64,000 bases of DNA from positions 1,837,001 to 1,901,000 of the forward strand of contig NZ_AMWJ02000001.1 of the NCBI RefSeq assembly GCF_000319305.2, written 5' to 3'. The position numbers and the translations under genes were made by a program. Source of the DNA: Pseudomonas bharatica CSV86. GTDB lineage: Bacteria > Pseudomonadota > Gammaproteobacteria > Pseudomonadales > Pseudomonadaceae. Below the pieces are notes generated by a model. That model was not told the origin of the DNA and did no database searches. It saw nothing but the letters and a program-made list of their open reading frames with translations. Every line of letters starts with the position of its first letter. The first letter of the stretch is position 1. Below, piece after piece: positions 1 to 9,200 of this stretch.

Positions 1-38
1 GCGGTCATCCGCACCTGATTGCAGTACCCGCCCCGCAC

Positions 39-68
39 AAACGCCCGGGCGCTTTCGCCCGGGCGTTT
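39..68. terminator. Perfect inverted repeat between the presumed ahpC end and ahpF
   Basis: Arms 39-50 and 57-68 are perfectly complementary over 12 bases (AAACGCCCGGGC / GCCCGGGCGTTT) around a six-base loop, ending in a short T run. It lies 35 bases before the ahpF start. This is the shape of an intrinsic terminator or attenuator. In many bacteria ahpC lies just upstream of ahpF, so it could set a lower ahpF level; ahpC itself is not recognisable in the 38 bases visible. Confidence 0.75.
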
Positions 69-102
69 GCATTTACACCGATTGAAAAAAGGAATCGCCC
101 GT

Positions 103-1665
103 ATGTTGGACGCCACGCTTAAAACTCAGTTGAAAGCCTACCTGGAGCGGGTCACCCAGCCGATCGAGATCGTCGCTTCCCTCGATGACGGCGCGAAGTC
201 CCGCGAACTCCACGACCTGCTGCGCGAAATTGCCAGCCTGTCGAGCCTCATTACCCTGCGCGAGGACGGCACTGACGCCCGCGTCCCGTCGTTCTCGCTC
301 AATCGCCCCAATGGTGAAATCAGCCTGCGCTTCGCCGGCATCCCCATGGGCCACGAATTCACCTCCCTGGTCCTCGCCCTGCTGCAGGTCGGCGGGCACC
401 CGTCCAAGGCCAGCGCCGAGCTGATCGAACAGATCGCCGGGCTGGAAGGGGAGTTCAACTTCGAAACCTACTTCTCGCTGTCGTGCCAGAACTGCCCGGA
501 CGTGGTCCAGGCGCTGAACCTGATGGCGGTGCTCAACCCCAACGTGCGTCATGTCGCCATCGACGGTGCGCTGTTCCAGGCCGAAGTGGAATCGCGCCAG
601 GTGATGGCGGTGCCGAGCGTGTACCTCAACGGTGAAGTCTTCGGCCAGGGCCGCATGGGCCTGGAAGAAATCGTCGCCAAGCTGGACACCGGCTCCAGCG
701 CCCGCCAGGCGGACAAGCTGAACGCCAAGGACGCCTTCGATGTGCTGGTGATCGGTGGTGGTCCCGCAGGTGCGGCGGCGGCGATCTATGCAGCGCGCAA
801 GGGCATCCGCACCGGTGTCGCGGCCGAGCGTTTCGGCGGCCAGGTGCTGGACACCATGGCCATCGAGAACTTCATCTCGGTGCAGGAAACCGAAGGCCCG
901 AAACTGGCCACGGCGCTGGAGGAACACGTCAAGCAGTATGACGTCGACATCATGAACCTGCAGCGTGCCGACGCCTTGCTGCCCGCCACCGACGGCGGCC
1001 TGCACCAGGTGCGTATGAACAGCGGCGCGACCCTCAAGGCGAAAACCGTGATCCTCGCCACTGGTGCCCGTTGGCGCGAAATGAACGTACCGGGCGAGAA
1101 GGAATACCGCAGCCGCGGCGTGGCCTACTGCCCGCACTGCGACGGCCCGCTGTTCAAGGGCAAGCGCGTGGCGGTGATCGGCGGGGGCAACTCCGGCGTG
1201 GAAGCGGCCATCGACCTGGCCGGTATCGTCGCCCAGGTGACCCTGATCGAGTTCGACAGCCAGTTGCGCGCCGATGCCGTGCTGCAACGCAAGCTGCACA
1301 GCCTGCCCAACGTCAAGGTCATCACCAGCGCCCTGACCACCGAGGTGCTGGGTGATGGGCAGAAGGTCAACGGCCTGCGCTACAAGGACCGCACCAGCGA
1401 TGCCGAGCATGAGCTGGCGCTGGAAGGGATCTTCGTGCAGATCGGCCTGCTGCCGAATACCGACTGGCTGAAAGGCACTGTCGAGTTGACCCCGCGTGGC
1501 GAGATCATCGTCGATGCCAAGGGCCAGACCAACATCCCGGGTGTGTTCGCAGCGGGTGACGTGACGACCGTCCCGTACAAGCAGATCGTGATTGCGGTGG
1601 GCGAGGGGGCCAAGGCTTCGTTGGCGGCGTTCGATCACCTGATCCGCACCTCTGCGCCAGCCTGA
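103..1665 (+). CDS. ahpF: Alkyl hydroperoxide reductase subunit F
   Basis: Flavoprotein disulfide reductase that passes electrons from NAD(P)H to the peroxiredoxin AhpC for peroxide detoxification in the cytoplasm. The 520-residue product has the full family layout: an N-terminal double-thioredoxin domain (about residues 1-200) with redox pair C128-x-x-C131 in SCQNCPD, then a thioredoxin-reductase-like FAD/NAD domain with the [10 protein letters not shown] dinucleotide motif near residue 215 and the second pair C343-x-x-C346 in CPHCDGP. Cysteine spacing and total length match the E. coli enzyme. I chose ATG 103 over an in-frame upstream ATG at 19 because the latter would translate through the inverted repeat at 39-68 and extends the family N-terminus. 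Confidence 0.97.
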   Translation: MLDATLKTQLKAYLERVTQPIEIVASLDDGAKSRELHDLLREIASLSSLITLREDGTDARVPSFSLNRPNGEISLRFAGIPMGHEFTSLVLALLQVGGHPSKASAELIEQIAGLEGEFNFETYFSLSCQNCPDVVQALNLMAVLNPNVRHVAIDGALFQAEVESRQVMAVPSVYLNGEVFGQGRMGLEEIVAKLDTGSSARQADKLNAKDAFDVLVIGGGPAGAAAAIYAARKGIRTGVAAERFGGQVLDTMAIENFISVQETEGPKLATALEEHVKQYDVDIMNLQRADALLPATDGGLHQVRMNSGATLKAKTVILATGARWREMNVPGEKEYRSRGVAYCPHCDGPLFKGKRVAVIGGGNSGVEAAIDLAGIVAQVTLIEFDSQLRADAVLQRKLHSLPNVKVITSALTTEVLGDGQKVNGLRYKDRTSDAEHELALEGIFVQIGLLPNTDWLKGTVELTPRGEIIVDAKGQTNIPGVFAAGDVTTVPYKQIVIAVGEGAKASLAAFDHLIRTSAPA

Positions 1666-1667
1666 CT

Positions 1668-1743
1668 GGCCTCATCGCTGGCAAGCCAGCTCCCACAGGG
1701 ACCGCGTGCACCGCTGAACCTGTGGGGGGCTTGCCAGCGAGGA
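1668..1743. repeat. REP pair downstream of ahpF
   Basis: Two inverted copies of the window's REP core: CTCATCGCTGGCAAGCCAGC on the left and a damaged CTGTGGGGGGCTTGCCAGCG on the right (AGCTG lost), separated by a short spacer. It lies just after the ahpF stop in the convergent intergenic region. Confidence 0.85.
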
Positions 1744-1756
1744 TCTCCCAGACAAT

Positions 1757-1786
1757 AAAAATCCCGGCCAATGGACCGGGATTTTT
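1757..1786. terminator. Bidirectional terminator, older copy of the duplicated block
   Basis: Perfect 11-base arms AAAAATCCCGG (1757-1767) and CCGGGATTTTT (1776-1786) around an eight-base loop, with A/T tracts on both sides. It can end transcription from either direction between convergent ahpF and the ABC operon. It is a near copy of the hairpin at 1927-1956. Confidence 0.8.
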
Positions 1787-1802
1787 TCATTCACCGCCGC
1801 TT

Positions 1803-1853
1803 TTAATGTGCCTTGGCGGCCTTGTTAAGATCACCCTCCACACACAGGTATCC
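1803..1853 (-). pseudogene. Remnant of a duplicated ABC-ATPase C-terminus
   Basis: Read on the minus strand this stretch ends in EGDLNKAAKAH-stop, a diverged copy of the last residues ESDLSKAAGAH of the ATPase gene that ends at 1971. The match continues into the terminator and REP. It is the gene-end part of a tandem duplicate about 167 bases away, with a small deletion (about 15 bases) relative to the intact copy. It has no start and no coding role. Confidence 0.7.
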
Positions 1854-1885
1854 GCCCTCCCACAGCGACCGCGTGCACCGCTGAA

Positions 1886-1913
1886 CCTGTGGGAGCTGGC
1901 TTGCCAGCGATGA
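1886..1913. repeat. Single REP unit in the duplicated block
   Basis: CCTGTGGGAGCTGGCTTGCC followed by AGCGATGA matches the window's REP core. The sequence before it (ACCGCGTGCACCGCTGAA) is identical to that at 1701, which marks it as part of the tandem duplication. Confidence 0.8.
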
Positions 1914-1926
1914 TCTCCCAGCCAAT

Positions 1927-1956
1927 AAAAATCCCGGCCATTGGAGCGGGATTTTT
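1927..1956. terminator. Bidirectional terminator of the ABC operon
   Basis: Arms AAAAATCCCG (1927-1936) and CGGGATTTTT (1947-1956) with a ten-base loop. It lies 14 bases after the ATPase stop on the minus strand and is the parental or sister copy of the hairpin at 1757-1786. Confidence 0.8.
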
Positions 1957-1970
1957 CATTCATCGCTGCT

Positions 1971-3119
1971 TCAATGTGCCCCGGCAGCCTTGCTCAGATC
2001 ACTCTCCTGCCATTCGGTATACACACAGGCATCCGCCACGGCCCAGCGCACTTTCACCTCGTCGCCCGGCTTCATCGACATGCCGGCCGCCGACAGGGCC
2101 TTCACCGTCATTTGCGTGCCGCCAGCCGTTACCACGGAGCAGGTCTGGCTCTCGCCGAGGAACAGCACCTCGCCGACCTTCGCCGTGACTTCGTTCCAGC
2201 CCGCTGGCAGTGCTCCCCGGACAGCCTGCTCACGACTCAAGGCCAGCGCTTTTTCCGGCCGAACCATCAGCAACACTTCCTGCCCATCGCCCACACCCGA
2301 GGTCAGACGCATCGCCACCGGTTGCCCTTCGAAGCTCGCCGCTCCATTCCCATGGGCCTGCACCCGCAGGAAATTCGAGTTGCCGAGGAACGACGCCACG
2401 AAGGCATTCGGCGGATTCTGGTACAGGTCAAACCCGGTCCCCAGGCCGACGATCCTGCCGTGGCTGAAGATCGCGATGCGCTGTGAAAGACGCATGGCTT
2501 CTTCCTGGTCGTGGGTCACGTAGACGATGGTGATGCCCAGGCGCCGGTGCAACTGGCGCAGTTCATCCTGCAGGTCTTCGCGCAGCTTCTTGTCCAGCGC
2601 CCCCAGTGGCTCGTCCATCAGCAGGATGCGTGGCTCGTACACCAGCGCCCGGGCGATCGCCACGCGCTGTTGCTGGCCTCCGGAGAGTTGCGCCGGGCGC
2701 CGATGGGCGAACTTCTCCAGTTGCACCAGCTTGAGCATCGCGTCCACCTGCTTGTCGCGTTCGGCGGCGCTGCGCTTGCGAATGGCCAGGGGGAAGGCGA
2801 TGTTGTCGCGCACCGAAAGATGCGGGAACAGCGAATAACGCTGGAACACCATGCCGATGTCACGCTTGTGCGGCGGCACGTTGACCAGCGATTGCCCGCC
2901 GACCAGGATTTCGCCGCTGCTCGGCGTCTCGAAACCGGCCAGCATCGACAGGGTGGTACTTTTGCCCGAACCGCTGGAGCCGAGGAAGGTCAGGAACTCG
3001 CCGTCCTGGATGTCCAGGCTGATGTTGTCGACCGCTGCGAAATCGCCGTAATGCTTGTTCAGGTTGCGCAGGCTGACGAGGGTACGGGCCTGGGCGGTAT
3101 CTTTGATCACTGCACTCAT
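1971..3119 (-). CDS. Spermidine/putrescine-type ABC transporter ATPase
   Basis: Cytoplasmic ATPase that powers import by the adjacent permeases. The 382-residue product shows Walker A GSSGSGKST at about residue 47, the LSGGQQQR signature, Walker B RILLMDEP, the switch histidine in YVTHDQEEA, and a C-terminal TOBE-like extension of about 130 residues, which is the PotA/CysA (MOI-type) arrangement. ATG 3119 was chosen because the longer open frame would overlap the upstream permease completely. It is the last gene of a four-gene minus-strand operon. The exact substrate cannot be read from sequence; a polyamine or related small organic cation is the family expectation. Confidence 0.9.
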   Translation of the reverse strand: MSAVIKDTAQARTLVSLRNLNKHYGDFAAVDNISLDIQDGEFLTFLGSSGSGKSTTLSMLAGFETPSSGEILVGGQSLVNVPPHKRDIGMVFQRYSLFPHLSVRDNIAFPLAIRKRSAAERDKQVDAMLKLVQLEKFAHRRPAQLSGGQQQRVAIARALVYEPRILLMDEPLGALDKKLREDLQDELRQLHRRLGITIVYVTHDQEEAMRLSQRIAIFSHGRIVGLGTGFDLYQNPPNAFVASFLGNSNFLRVQAHGNGAASFEGQPVAMRLTSGVGDGQEVLLMVRPEKALALSREQAVRGALPAGWNEVTAKVGEVLFLGESQTCSVVTAGGTQMTVKALSAAGMSMKPGDEVKVRWAVADACVYTEWQESDLSKAAGAH

Positions 3120-3136
3120 CGTTGTTCTCCAGGCGC

Positions 3137-3946
3137 TCAGGCGCTGACTTCGTTGCGCCGGCGCAGGGCGGCGGCGATCACCATGACCAGCACCGACAGG
3201 CCGATCAGCAGCGTCGAGGCGACGGCAATCACGGGCGTCAGGTCCTGGCGCAGGGTGGTCCACATTTTCACGGGAAGGGTCTGCAGGTTGGGGCTGGCCA
3301 TCATCACGCTCAGCACCACCTCGTCCCACGACACGAGGAAGGCGAACAGCGCGCCGGCAATCATCCCTGGACGAATGGCGGGGAAGGTCACCTTGAACAC
3401 CGCCTGCAGGCGCGAGGCGCCGCAGATCACCGCGGCGTCCTCGATCGACTGGTCGAACAGCTTCAGCGAGTTGATGATCGAGATGATGGTGAAGGGCAGG
3501 GCGACGATCACGTGGCTGACCACGAAGGAAAACAGGGTTCCGGTCCAGCCCAGCTTGAGGAACAGTGCGTACACCGCCACGGCGATGATCACCAGCGGCA
3601 CGATCATCGGCAGGGTGAACAGGCCGTAGAGCATCTCGCGGCCAGGGAAGCGCCCGCGCACCAGGGCGAAGGCCGTGGGCAAGCCCAGGGCCACGGCGCA
3701 GAAGGTGGTCAGCACGGCGACCTTGAGACTGGCCAGGGCCGCGTCCATCCACTCGGCATTGGAGAAGAACTGGCCGTACCACTTGAGCGTCCAGCCTGGC
3801 GGCGGGAATACCAGCCACTGGGAAGAGCCGAACGACAACAGCACGATGAACACGATCGGCAGCAGCAGGAACAGCGCGATCAGCCCGGTCGTGGCATAGA
3901 GCCCGAAGCGCAGGCGCCGGCCCATGGCATTGGGAGTCAGGAGCAT
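3137..3946 (-). CDS. ABC transporter permease, PotC type
   Basis: Inner-membrane permease of 269 residues with six predicted hydrophobic segments, starting with LYATTGLIALFLLLPIVFIV. The EAA-type cytoplasmic loop that docks the ATPase is visible around EDAAVICGASRLQAVFKVTFP. It lies between the PotB-type permease (6-base gap) and the ATPase (17-base gap), so the three are surely co-transcribed. It should form a heterodimer with the permease encoded at 3953-4870. Confidence 0.9.
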   Translation of the reverse strand: MLLTPNAMGRRLRFGLYATTGLIALFLLLPIVFIVLLSFGSSQWLVFPPPGWTLKWYGQFFSNAEWMDAALASLKVAVLTTFCAVALGLPTAFALVRGRFPGREMLYGLFTLPMIVPLVIIAVAVYALFLKLGWTGTLFSFVVSHVIVALPFTIISIINSLKLFDQSIEDAAVICGASRLQAVFKVTFPAIRPGMIAGALFAFLVSWDEVVLSVMMASPNLQTLPVKMWTTLRQDLTPVIAVASTLLIGLSVLVMVIAAALRRRNEVSA

Positions 3947-3952
3947 GGTCGC

Positions 3953-4870
3953 TTACCTCGCGTTGCCAACCGGGGATTCCGGTTGCAGCTTCAGATAGAA
4001 GTAGAACAGCACCAGGGTGATGACGATCAGCAACGCCGCGGCGGCGCTGGCCAGGCCCCAGTTAAGGAACGACTGCACCTGCTGGACGATGAACTCCGGC
4101 AGCATCATGTTCTGGGCGCCGCCGAGCAGGGCCGGGGTCACGTAGTAGCCCAGGGACATTACGAAGACCATCAAGGCTCCGGAGAACAGGCCCGAACGGC
4201 ACAGCGGCAGGAACACCTTGAAGAAGTTGGTCCAGGGGCTGGCGCCGCAGATCGAACCGGCCTGCAGCACCATCGGGTCGATGGCCTGCATGGTCGCCTG
4301 CAGCGGCAGGACGATGAACGGAATCATGATGTAGCTCATGCCGATCACCACGCCCGTCAGGTTATGCACCATCTCCAGCGGGGCATCGATGATGCCCACG
4401 GCCATCAACGCCTTGTTGATCACACCCGACGCCTGCAGCAGCACCAGCCAGGAGTAGGTTCGCGCCAGCAGGCTGGTCCACATCGACAGCAGCACGATGT
4501 TCAGCAGCCAGCGGCCCCAGCCGCGGGGCACCAGAGTGATCGCCCAGGCCAGGGGAAAACCGAGCAGCACGCTGATCAGGGTGACCAGGCCGGCCACCGA
4601 GAAGGTGTTGAACAGCACCCGGGCATAGGCCGAGTTGGCGAACAGTTGCTCGTAGTTGCCCAATCCCGGCACCGGTTCCAGCACGCCGCGCAGCAGCAGG
4701 CCGACCAGTGGTGCGAAGAAGAACAGGCCGAGGAACAGCAGGGCCGGCAGCAGGTTGCGGCTACCGCGCCAGCGCTGGCGCAGGGTGGGCGAAAGGCTCA
4801 TGGCCGCTCCCTGGGCGCCGGTACCGCTGGCACCGGTCGCCGATTGCAAGGCGTTGATGGCGACTTTCAT
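3953..4870 (-). CDS. ABC transporter permease, PotB type
   Basis: Inner-membrane permease of 305 residues. The first transmembrane segment is LLPALLFLGLFFFAPLVGLLL, and the ATPase-docking loop is seen in AGSICGASPWTNFFKVFLPL. The start ATG 4870 (MKVAIN) overlaps the stop of the binding-protein gene as ATGA, a typical translational coupling; an in-frame ATG 12 bases upstream is less likely. It partners the PotC-type permease next door. Confidence 0.9.
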   Translation of the reverse strand: MKVAINALQSATGASGTGAQGAAMSLSPTLRQRWRGSRNLLPALLFLGLFFFAPLVGLLLRGVLEPVPGLGNYEQLFANSAYARVLFNTFSVAGLVTLISVLLGFPLAWAITLVPRGWGRWLLNIVLLSMWTSLLARTYSWLVLLQASGVINKALMAVGIIDAPLEMVHNLTGVVIGMSYIMIPFIVLPLQATMQAIDPMVLQAGSICGASPWTNFFKVFLPLCRSGLFSGALMVFVMSLGYYVTPALLGGAQNMMLPEFIVQQVQSFLNWGLASAAAALLIVITLVLFYFYLKLQPESPVGNAR

Positions 4871-5892
4871 TTGACCAGCCACTCATTCCAGCGGGTAGCA
4901 ATTGCCGGACCGTTCTTCGCCCAGTAGGCGAAATCCAGTGTGACCTGATCCTGAGCGTAGGCGGTGGGCAGGTTCGGTGCGAGTTCGGGCTTGAGCAGGC
5001 TGACCGAGTCCAGGTTAACCGGGGCGTAGGCAGTCTGGTTGGCGAACTCGGCCTGGCCCTTGGCGCTGGCGGCGTTGGCCAGGAACTTCATGGCCGCATC
5101 CTTGTTTTTCGCGCCCTTGGGCACCACGAGGAAATCGGCCATGACCAGGTTCTGTTTCCAGCTCACGCCCACCGGTGCGCCGTCCTGTTGCAGGGCGTAG
5201 ACGCGACCGTTCCAGAACTGGCCGAGGCTCGCCTCGCCGGAAGCCAGCAGTTGCTGGGACTGGGCGCCGCCGCCCCACCAGACGATGTCCTTCTTGATGG
5301 TGTCGAGTTTCTTGAAGGCGCGATCCAGATCCAGCGGATAGAGCTTGTCGGCCGGCACGCCGTCGGCCAGCAGGGCCAGTTCGAGCACGCCAGGGCTTGG
5401 CCACTTGTACAGGGCGCGTTTGCCCGGGTAGGTCTTGGTATCGAACAGCGCGCTCCAGTCCTGGGGCTTGTTGCCGCCGAGCTTGCCTTCGTTGAAACCG
5501 AGCACGAAGGAGAAGAAGAACGAGCCTACGCCGTGGTCGGAGACGAAGCGGGGGTCGATGCGGTCGCGCTGGATGGTGTTGAAATCCAGGGGTTCGAGCA
5601 GGCCTTCGGCGGCGGCGCGCAGGGCGAAGTCGGCTTCGACGTCGACCACGTCCCACTGCACGTTGCCGCTTTCCACCATGGCCTTGAGCTTGCCGTAGTC
5701 GGTAGGGCCGTCCTGCACGACCTTGATGCTGGTGCTCCTGCTGAAGGGCTCTGCCCAGGCGGCTTTCTGCGCATCCTGGGTAGTACCGCCCCAACTGACG
5801 AAGTTCAGGCTGTCGGCTGCCTGGACGACCTGGCATGCCAGGGTCAGCAGGCTGGCGGACAGCACTGCGGTTACACGTTTGTTCAACAGCAT
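4867..5892 (-). CDS. Periplasmic solute-binding protein, PotD type
   Basis: First gene of the ABC operon. It has a Sec signal peptide (MLLNKRVTAVLSASLLTLACQVVQA, likely cleaved after AQA) and a mature domain starting DSLNFVSWGGTTQDAQ, typical of the extracellular solute-binding family 1/PotD group. Length (341 residues) is normal. ATG 5892 was preferred over an in-frame ATG 54 bases upstream because it places the signal peptide at the N-terminus. A GntR-type palindrome lies about 145 bases upstream (6038-6054), resembling the perfect one at 15923-15940. Confidence 0.9.
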   Translation of the reverse strand: MLLNKRVTAVLSASLLTLACQVVQAADSLNFVSWGGTTQDAQKAAWAEPFSRSTSIKVVQDGPTDYGKLKAMVESGNVQWDVVDVEADFALRAAAEGLLEPLDFNTIQRDRIDPRFVSDHGVGSFFFSFVLGFNEGKLGGNKPQDWSALFDTKTYPGKRALYKWPSPGVLELALLADGVPADKLYPLDLDRAFKKLDTIKKDIVWWGGGAQSQQLLASGEASLGQFWNGRVYALQQDGAPVGVSWKQNLVMADFLVVPKGAKNKDAAMKFLANAASAKGQAEFANQTAYAPVNLDSVSLLKPELAPNLPTAYAQDQVTLDFAYWAKNGPAIATRWNEWLVK

Positions 5893-6037
5893 GGTTACGC
5901 CCTCGTTGCTTTTGTTATTCGAGGCGGGCTTTCTGTCGCCCGCCAATCAGTTCGGGGAGCAGCTTTTCCAAAGTGTCGGTTGGCCGTTTGTGATTGTAGG
6001 TGCCGGCCCTGCAGCTTTAAGGTCTACGGGATATCAT

Positions 6038-6054
6038 ATTATGGTATTCCAAAC
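6038..6054. promoter_or_regulatory. Imperfect GntR-type operator before the ABC operon
   Basis: ATTATGGTATTCCAAAC matches the first nine bases of the perfect palindrome ATTATGGTATACCATAAT at 15923-15940 and keeps most of the second half. It sits in the only upstream space of the minus-strand ABC operon. The TGGTATACCA-like core is typical of FCD-domain GntR repressors, but no GntR gene is in this window, so the regulator is unknown. Confidence 0.45.
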
Positions 6055-6128
6055 TTTTCGCAAGAGGGACGGAGCGACCGGCCATCACTCGGGGGTGTTT
6101 TCTGATTCGAGGGTCTTGGGGGAGTTGA

Positions 6129-6188
6129 GGGCCTCGTCGCTGGCAAGTCAGCTCCCCCAGGTTCTGGGAGCTGACTTGCCAGCGATGG
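6129..6188. repeat. Diverged REP pair between the ABC operon and the RHS gene
   Basis: GGGCCTCGTCGCTGGCAAGT and its inverted partner CTGACTTGCCAGCGATGGG share a compensated change (AGTCAGCT/AGCTGACT) relative to other copies, so the hairpin is preserved although the sequence changed. It lies just after the RHS stop and may end its transcription. Confidence 0.75.
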
Positions 6189-6205
6189 GTGGCGTTCACG
6201 CCGGC

Positions 6206-9200
6206 TCAGGGGAACAGCGTCTCCCGGCCAGGCATCGGCAGGGCGACCAGCGATCTGCTTTCGGTTTCGCTGTCAGTCGCGGGCATGAATTTCTGAATGA
6301 GCACATTGGGCCCCGAGTTGGCGTCCAGTGTGTAACCGAGCAGGTCGAACAGCGAATCATCGAACTGGCGGATGGTGCCCTTGAACAGCTTGCGGCCGGT
6401 ATCAGCCGCTTCCTGCAGGAGGGTGATGCCTGAGCCGGTGCCTTGTACCAGACCACCGACAGTCCCGGCAGCGTCATTGTTGAGGTAGGCCGCCTTGAAC
6501 GCGTCGAAGCTCCCCGCCGCCTTGGCTTCGTCCGCGTGCTTGATCAACTGGGTCAGCGCTCTGCTGCGGGCTTCCTGGGCGATGCGCAGCTCGCTGGCGA
6601 CCGTGTTGGGCCATTTCACCGGGAAACGCGTCGATGGCCCGCCACGCACGCGGAACCAGTTGCGCGGAAAGCTCTTGAGACCGTTTACGCCCATGCCAAT
6701 CCCGGCCACCGCGCTGGCCACGCCGAAGGCCTGCCCCCAGCTTTCCAGGGTCCTCGACAGATCCGGATCGCTTTCCGAGATGATGATGGAGGCCAGGTCG
6801 AAGGCGAAGGACAGCGCCGCCAGCATCGTTGTGGCCACCGCCAGGAGCATGGATGTCCCCGCCGTGAAGGGCGCCAACAGCACACCCACCGCACCAACCA
6901 CGATGCGGAACGCGGTGCTCTGGATAATCGCCGTGCCGAGCCAGCGCGAGTACTGGGCGATGACCTCGCGCCCGCTGGGGTCCGCATGGTTGACCGGGTC
7001 GGCATTGCCGAACACGTACCCCGCCACACCGCCCACACCGAACGGGCTCTTGGCGTCCCGGGAGAGGAAGTGCCCCCAGGCCGGGTCGTAGAGGCGATGG
7101 CCATTGCCCAGGTAATACAGGCCCATGCTGTTCAGCGGCTCACCCTTGAAGCCCAGCCAGTTATCCGCCTTGGCCCCTGAGTGCCGCTTGCCATAAGGCT
7201 CGTAGCGGAAGTAGGTGATGGCCTTGGTGACCAGGTCTATGCTCGCGAAGACCGTGCCGTTGGCGTCGCGCAGTTCGAAGGAGCGGCTTTCCCTTTTGTC
7301 GGTGATGGCGTCCTGCATCAGGCAGGCGCGGCTTTCATTGCGCAGCACCAGCGTGCGCTCGGCGAAGGCCGCGCCCTGGGCGGTATCATATTGGACCAGG
7401 GCATGCACGCAGTCGCCGCGGTAGTGATAGAACTCGGTCAGGGTACCGTTACTGCCGCCGCGCACCCGACCATCGCTGTCATAACTGAACGTGTACAGGG
7501 TCGTGTCGCCATCGGTGGAATACGTATTGACCTGGCCGTTGTCGTGGTAACTCAGGCGCCGGTTCCCGTCGATGGTCAGGCTGCCCTTGGTGTCGTACGT
7601 GTTCGCCGTACCCGGTGCAGTGTCCGGAACCTTGTCGGTGGTTTTCTGGGTGAGCACCTGGCTGACCATGCCGGGCTTGCCATCGACGTAGTAGAACAGG
7701 TCGGATTTGCCGCTGGACGAGTTGGTATGGCTGATCGTGCTGCCGAGCAGGTCGTAGCTGTAGGTATCTGTCCGGCTGGAGGATTCCACCCATTTCTTCA
7801 GGCGCAGGCAGTCGTCGTATTCGTAGCTGTCGGCGGATTTCTCCGTACCATTTTCCTTGATGACGCTCTTGCTCAGGCGTCCATCCCCACGCAGGGTGCG
7901 CTCCACGCTGATCTCCACCCCCGTGCAAGTGAAGGTGCGCTTGATCTCCTGGCCGAGCCCGTCGTAGGCGTACTCCACCTTCATCACGAGATCGGAGGCT
8001 TTTACCGCCTTGACGGTTTCGCTGATGAGCAGGCCATTGTCGGCGTAGGTCCAACTGCACACACAGTGTTCATTCTCCGACCCGACCAGGCGATCGAAAA
8101 AGTCATACTCATAGGTGGTAACCGCTTTGGTAAGGTCGGTAAAGCTGATCACCCGTCCTCCAAGGCTGAAACACAGCGACGAGCTCGTGTTTTGCATATA
8201 CAGGTACTGGGTATGCTTGCAAACGTTCTGGTAGATGACGGATTCGTACCCCTTCATTGGGGGCGGTGCGGTATCGGGTGTCGTGCGTGTGCCCTTGGTC
8301 GACGCACCGCTGTAGCTGAACGAAACCGTGTTGTCTCCGGCACACTGCTCGGTGACGCGGCCGAGGAAGTCCACGCTCTGGGAGCCGAGCTTGACCTCCG
8401 TGGCGGTGTCACTCTTGACCCAGCCGCCGTTGGCGGCGGCCGCCAGGTTGCCCTGGCTATACGAGTTGCGCAGCACCACACCATCACGCGTGCTGGTCAG
8501 CAGACGCCCCGAAGCATCGTAGGTGTAGCTGGAGGCCGCTCCGATCTTGGGCGCAACCTTGGTCAGCTGGGCGTATTTGTCGTAGGTGAAGTCGATTTTG
8601 TCCTGCTCGGTTTCCTTGGTGGCGGACTCGACCCTGAGATAGCGCACCGACTTCATCAGCCCCTCGGGGGTCATGCTTCGCTCGATCTTGCAGCCCTCGC
8701 CACCGGTCAGTGAATACTGCTCCGTCATCAGGTGCTGGCTGGCATCGAACTGCCGATCGATGCGGAATTTGCCCTGGGTAAAGCTCTCGCCCCTGGCGTC
8801 GGGGGTGCGTTTGCGGATCACCTTGTCCAGTTCCTTGCCCGTGCTGTCCTTGAGCAGGTGGGTCGTGGTGACGGTGCCACTGGCGTCATAGCTCCATTGG
8901 GTCTCGCGATCGACAAGCTTTTTACTGAGCCCGTCGTAGTCGGTTTCCACCAGGCTGGCGCTGCGGCCAAGCTTGTCGTAGGCCCAGCGGTGGGTTTCCA
9001 CATAGGTGTCACGCCCCTTCGGCCTGGCTGCCTGGGAGATCCTGCGCCCGATGGCATCGCGCTCGACCCGGGTAGTGGCATGGTGCTCAGTCATCTCGTA
9101 CTGCCAGACCAGATTGCGTGCCAGGGTGCAGGTGGTCTTGCGCATATCCACGCCGTCCAGGCTGATGGTTTCGCTGAGCAGGTTGCCCAGGGGGTCGTAG

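Noticed and set aside
73..1638. Long minus-strand reading frame (521 codons) opposite ahpF
   Set aside because: It is the antisense shadow of a certain gene in high G+C DNA, with no domain and biased composition (H, Q, R).
3122..4927. 601-codon plus-strand frame across the permease genes
   Set aside because: It is opposite two recognised permeases, has extreme H/Q/R/D content and no family features.
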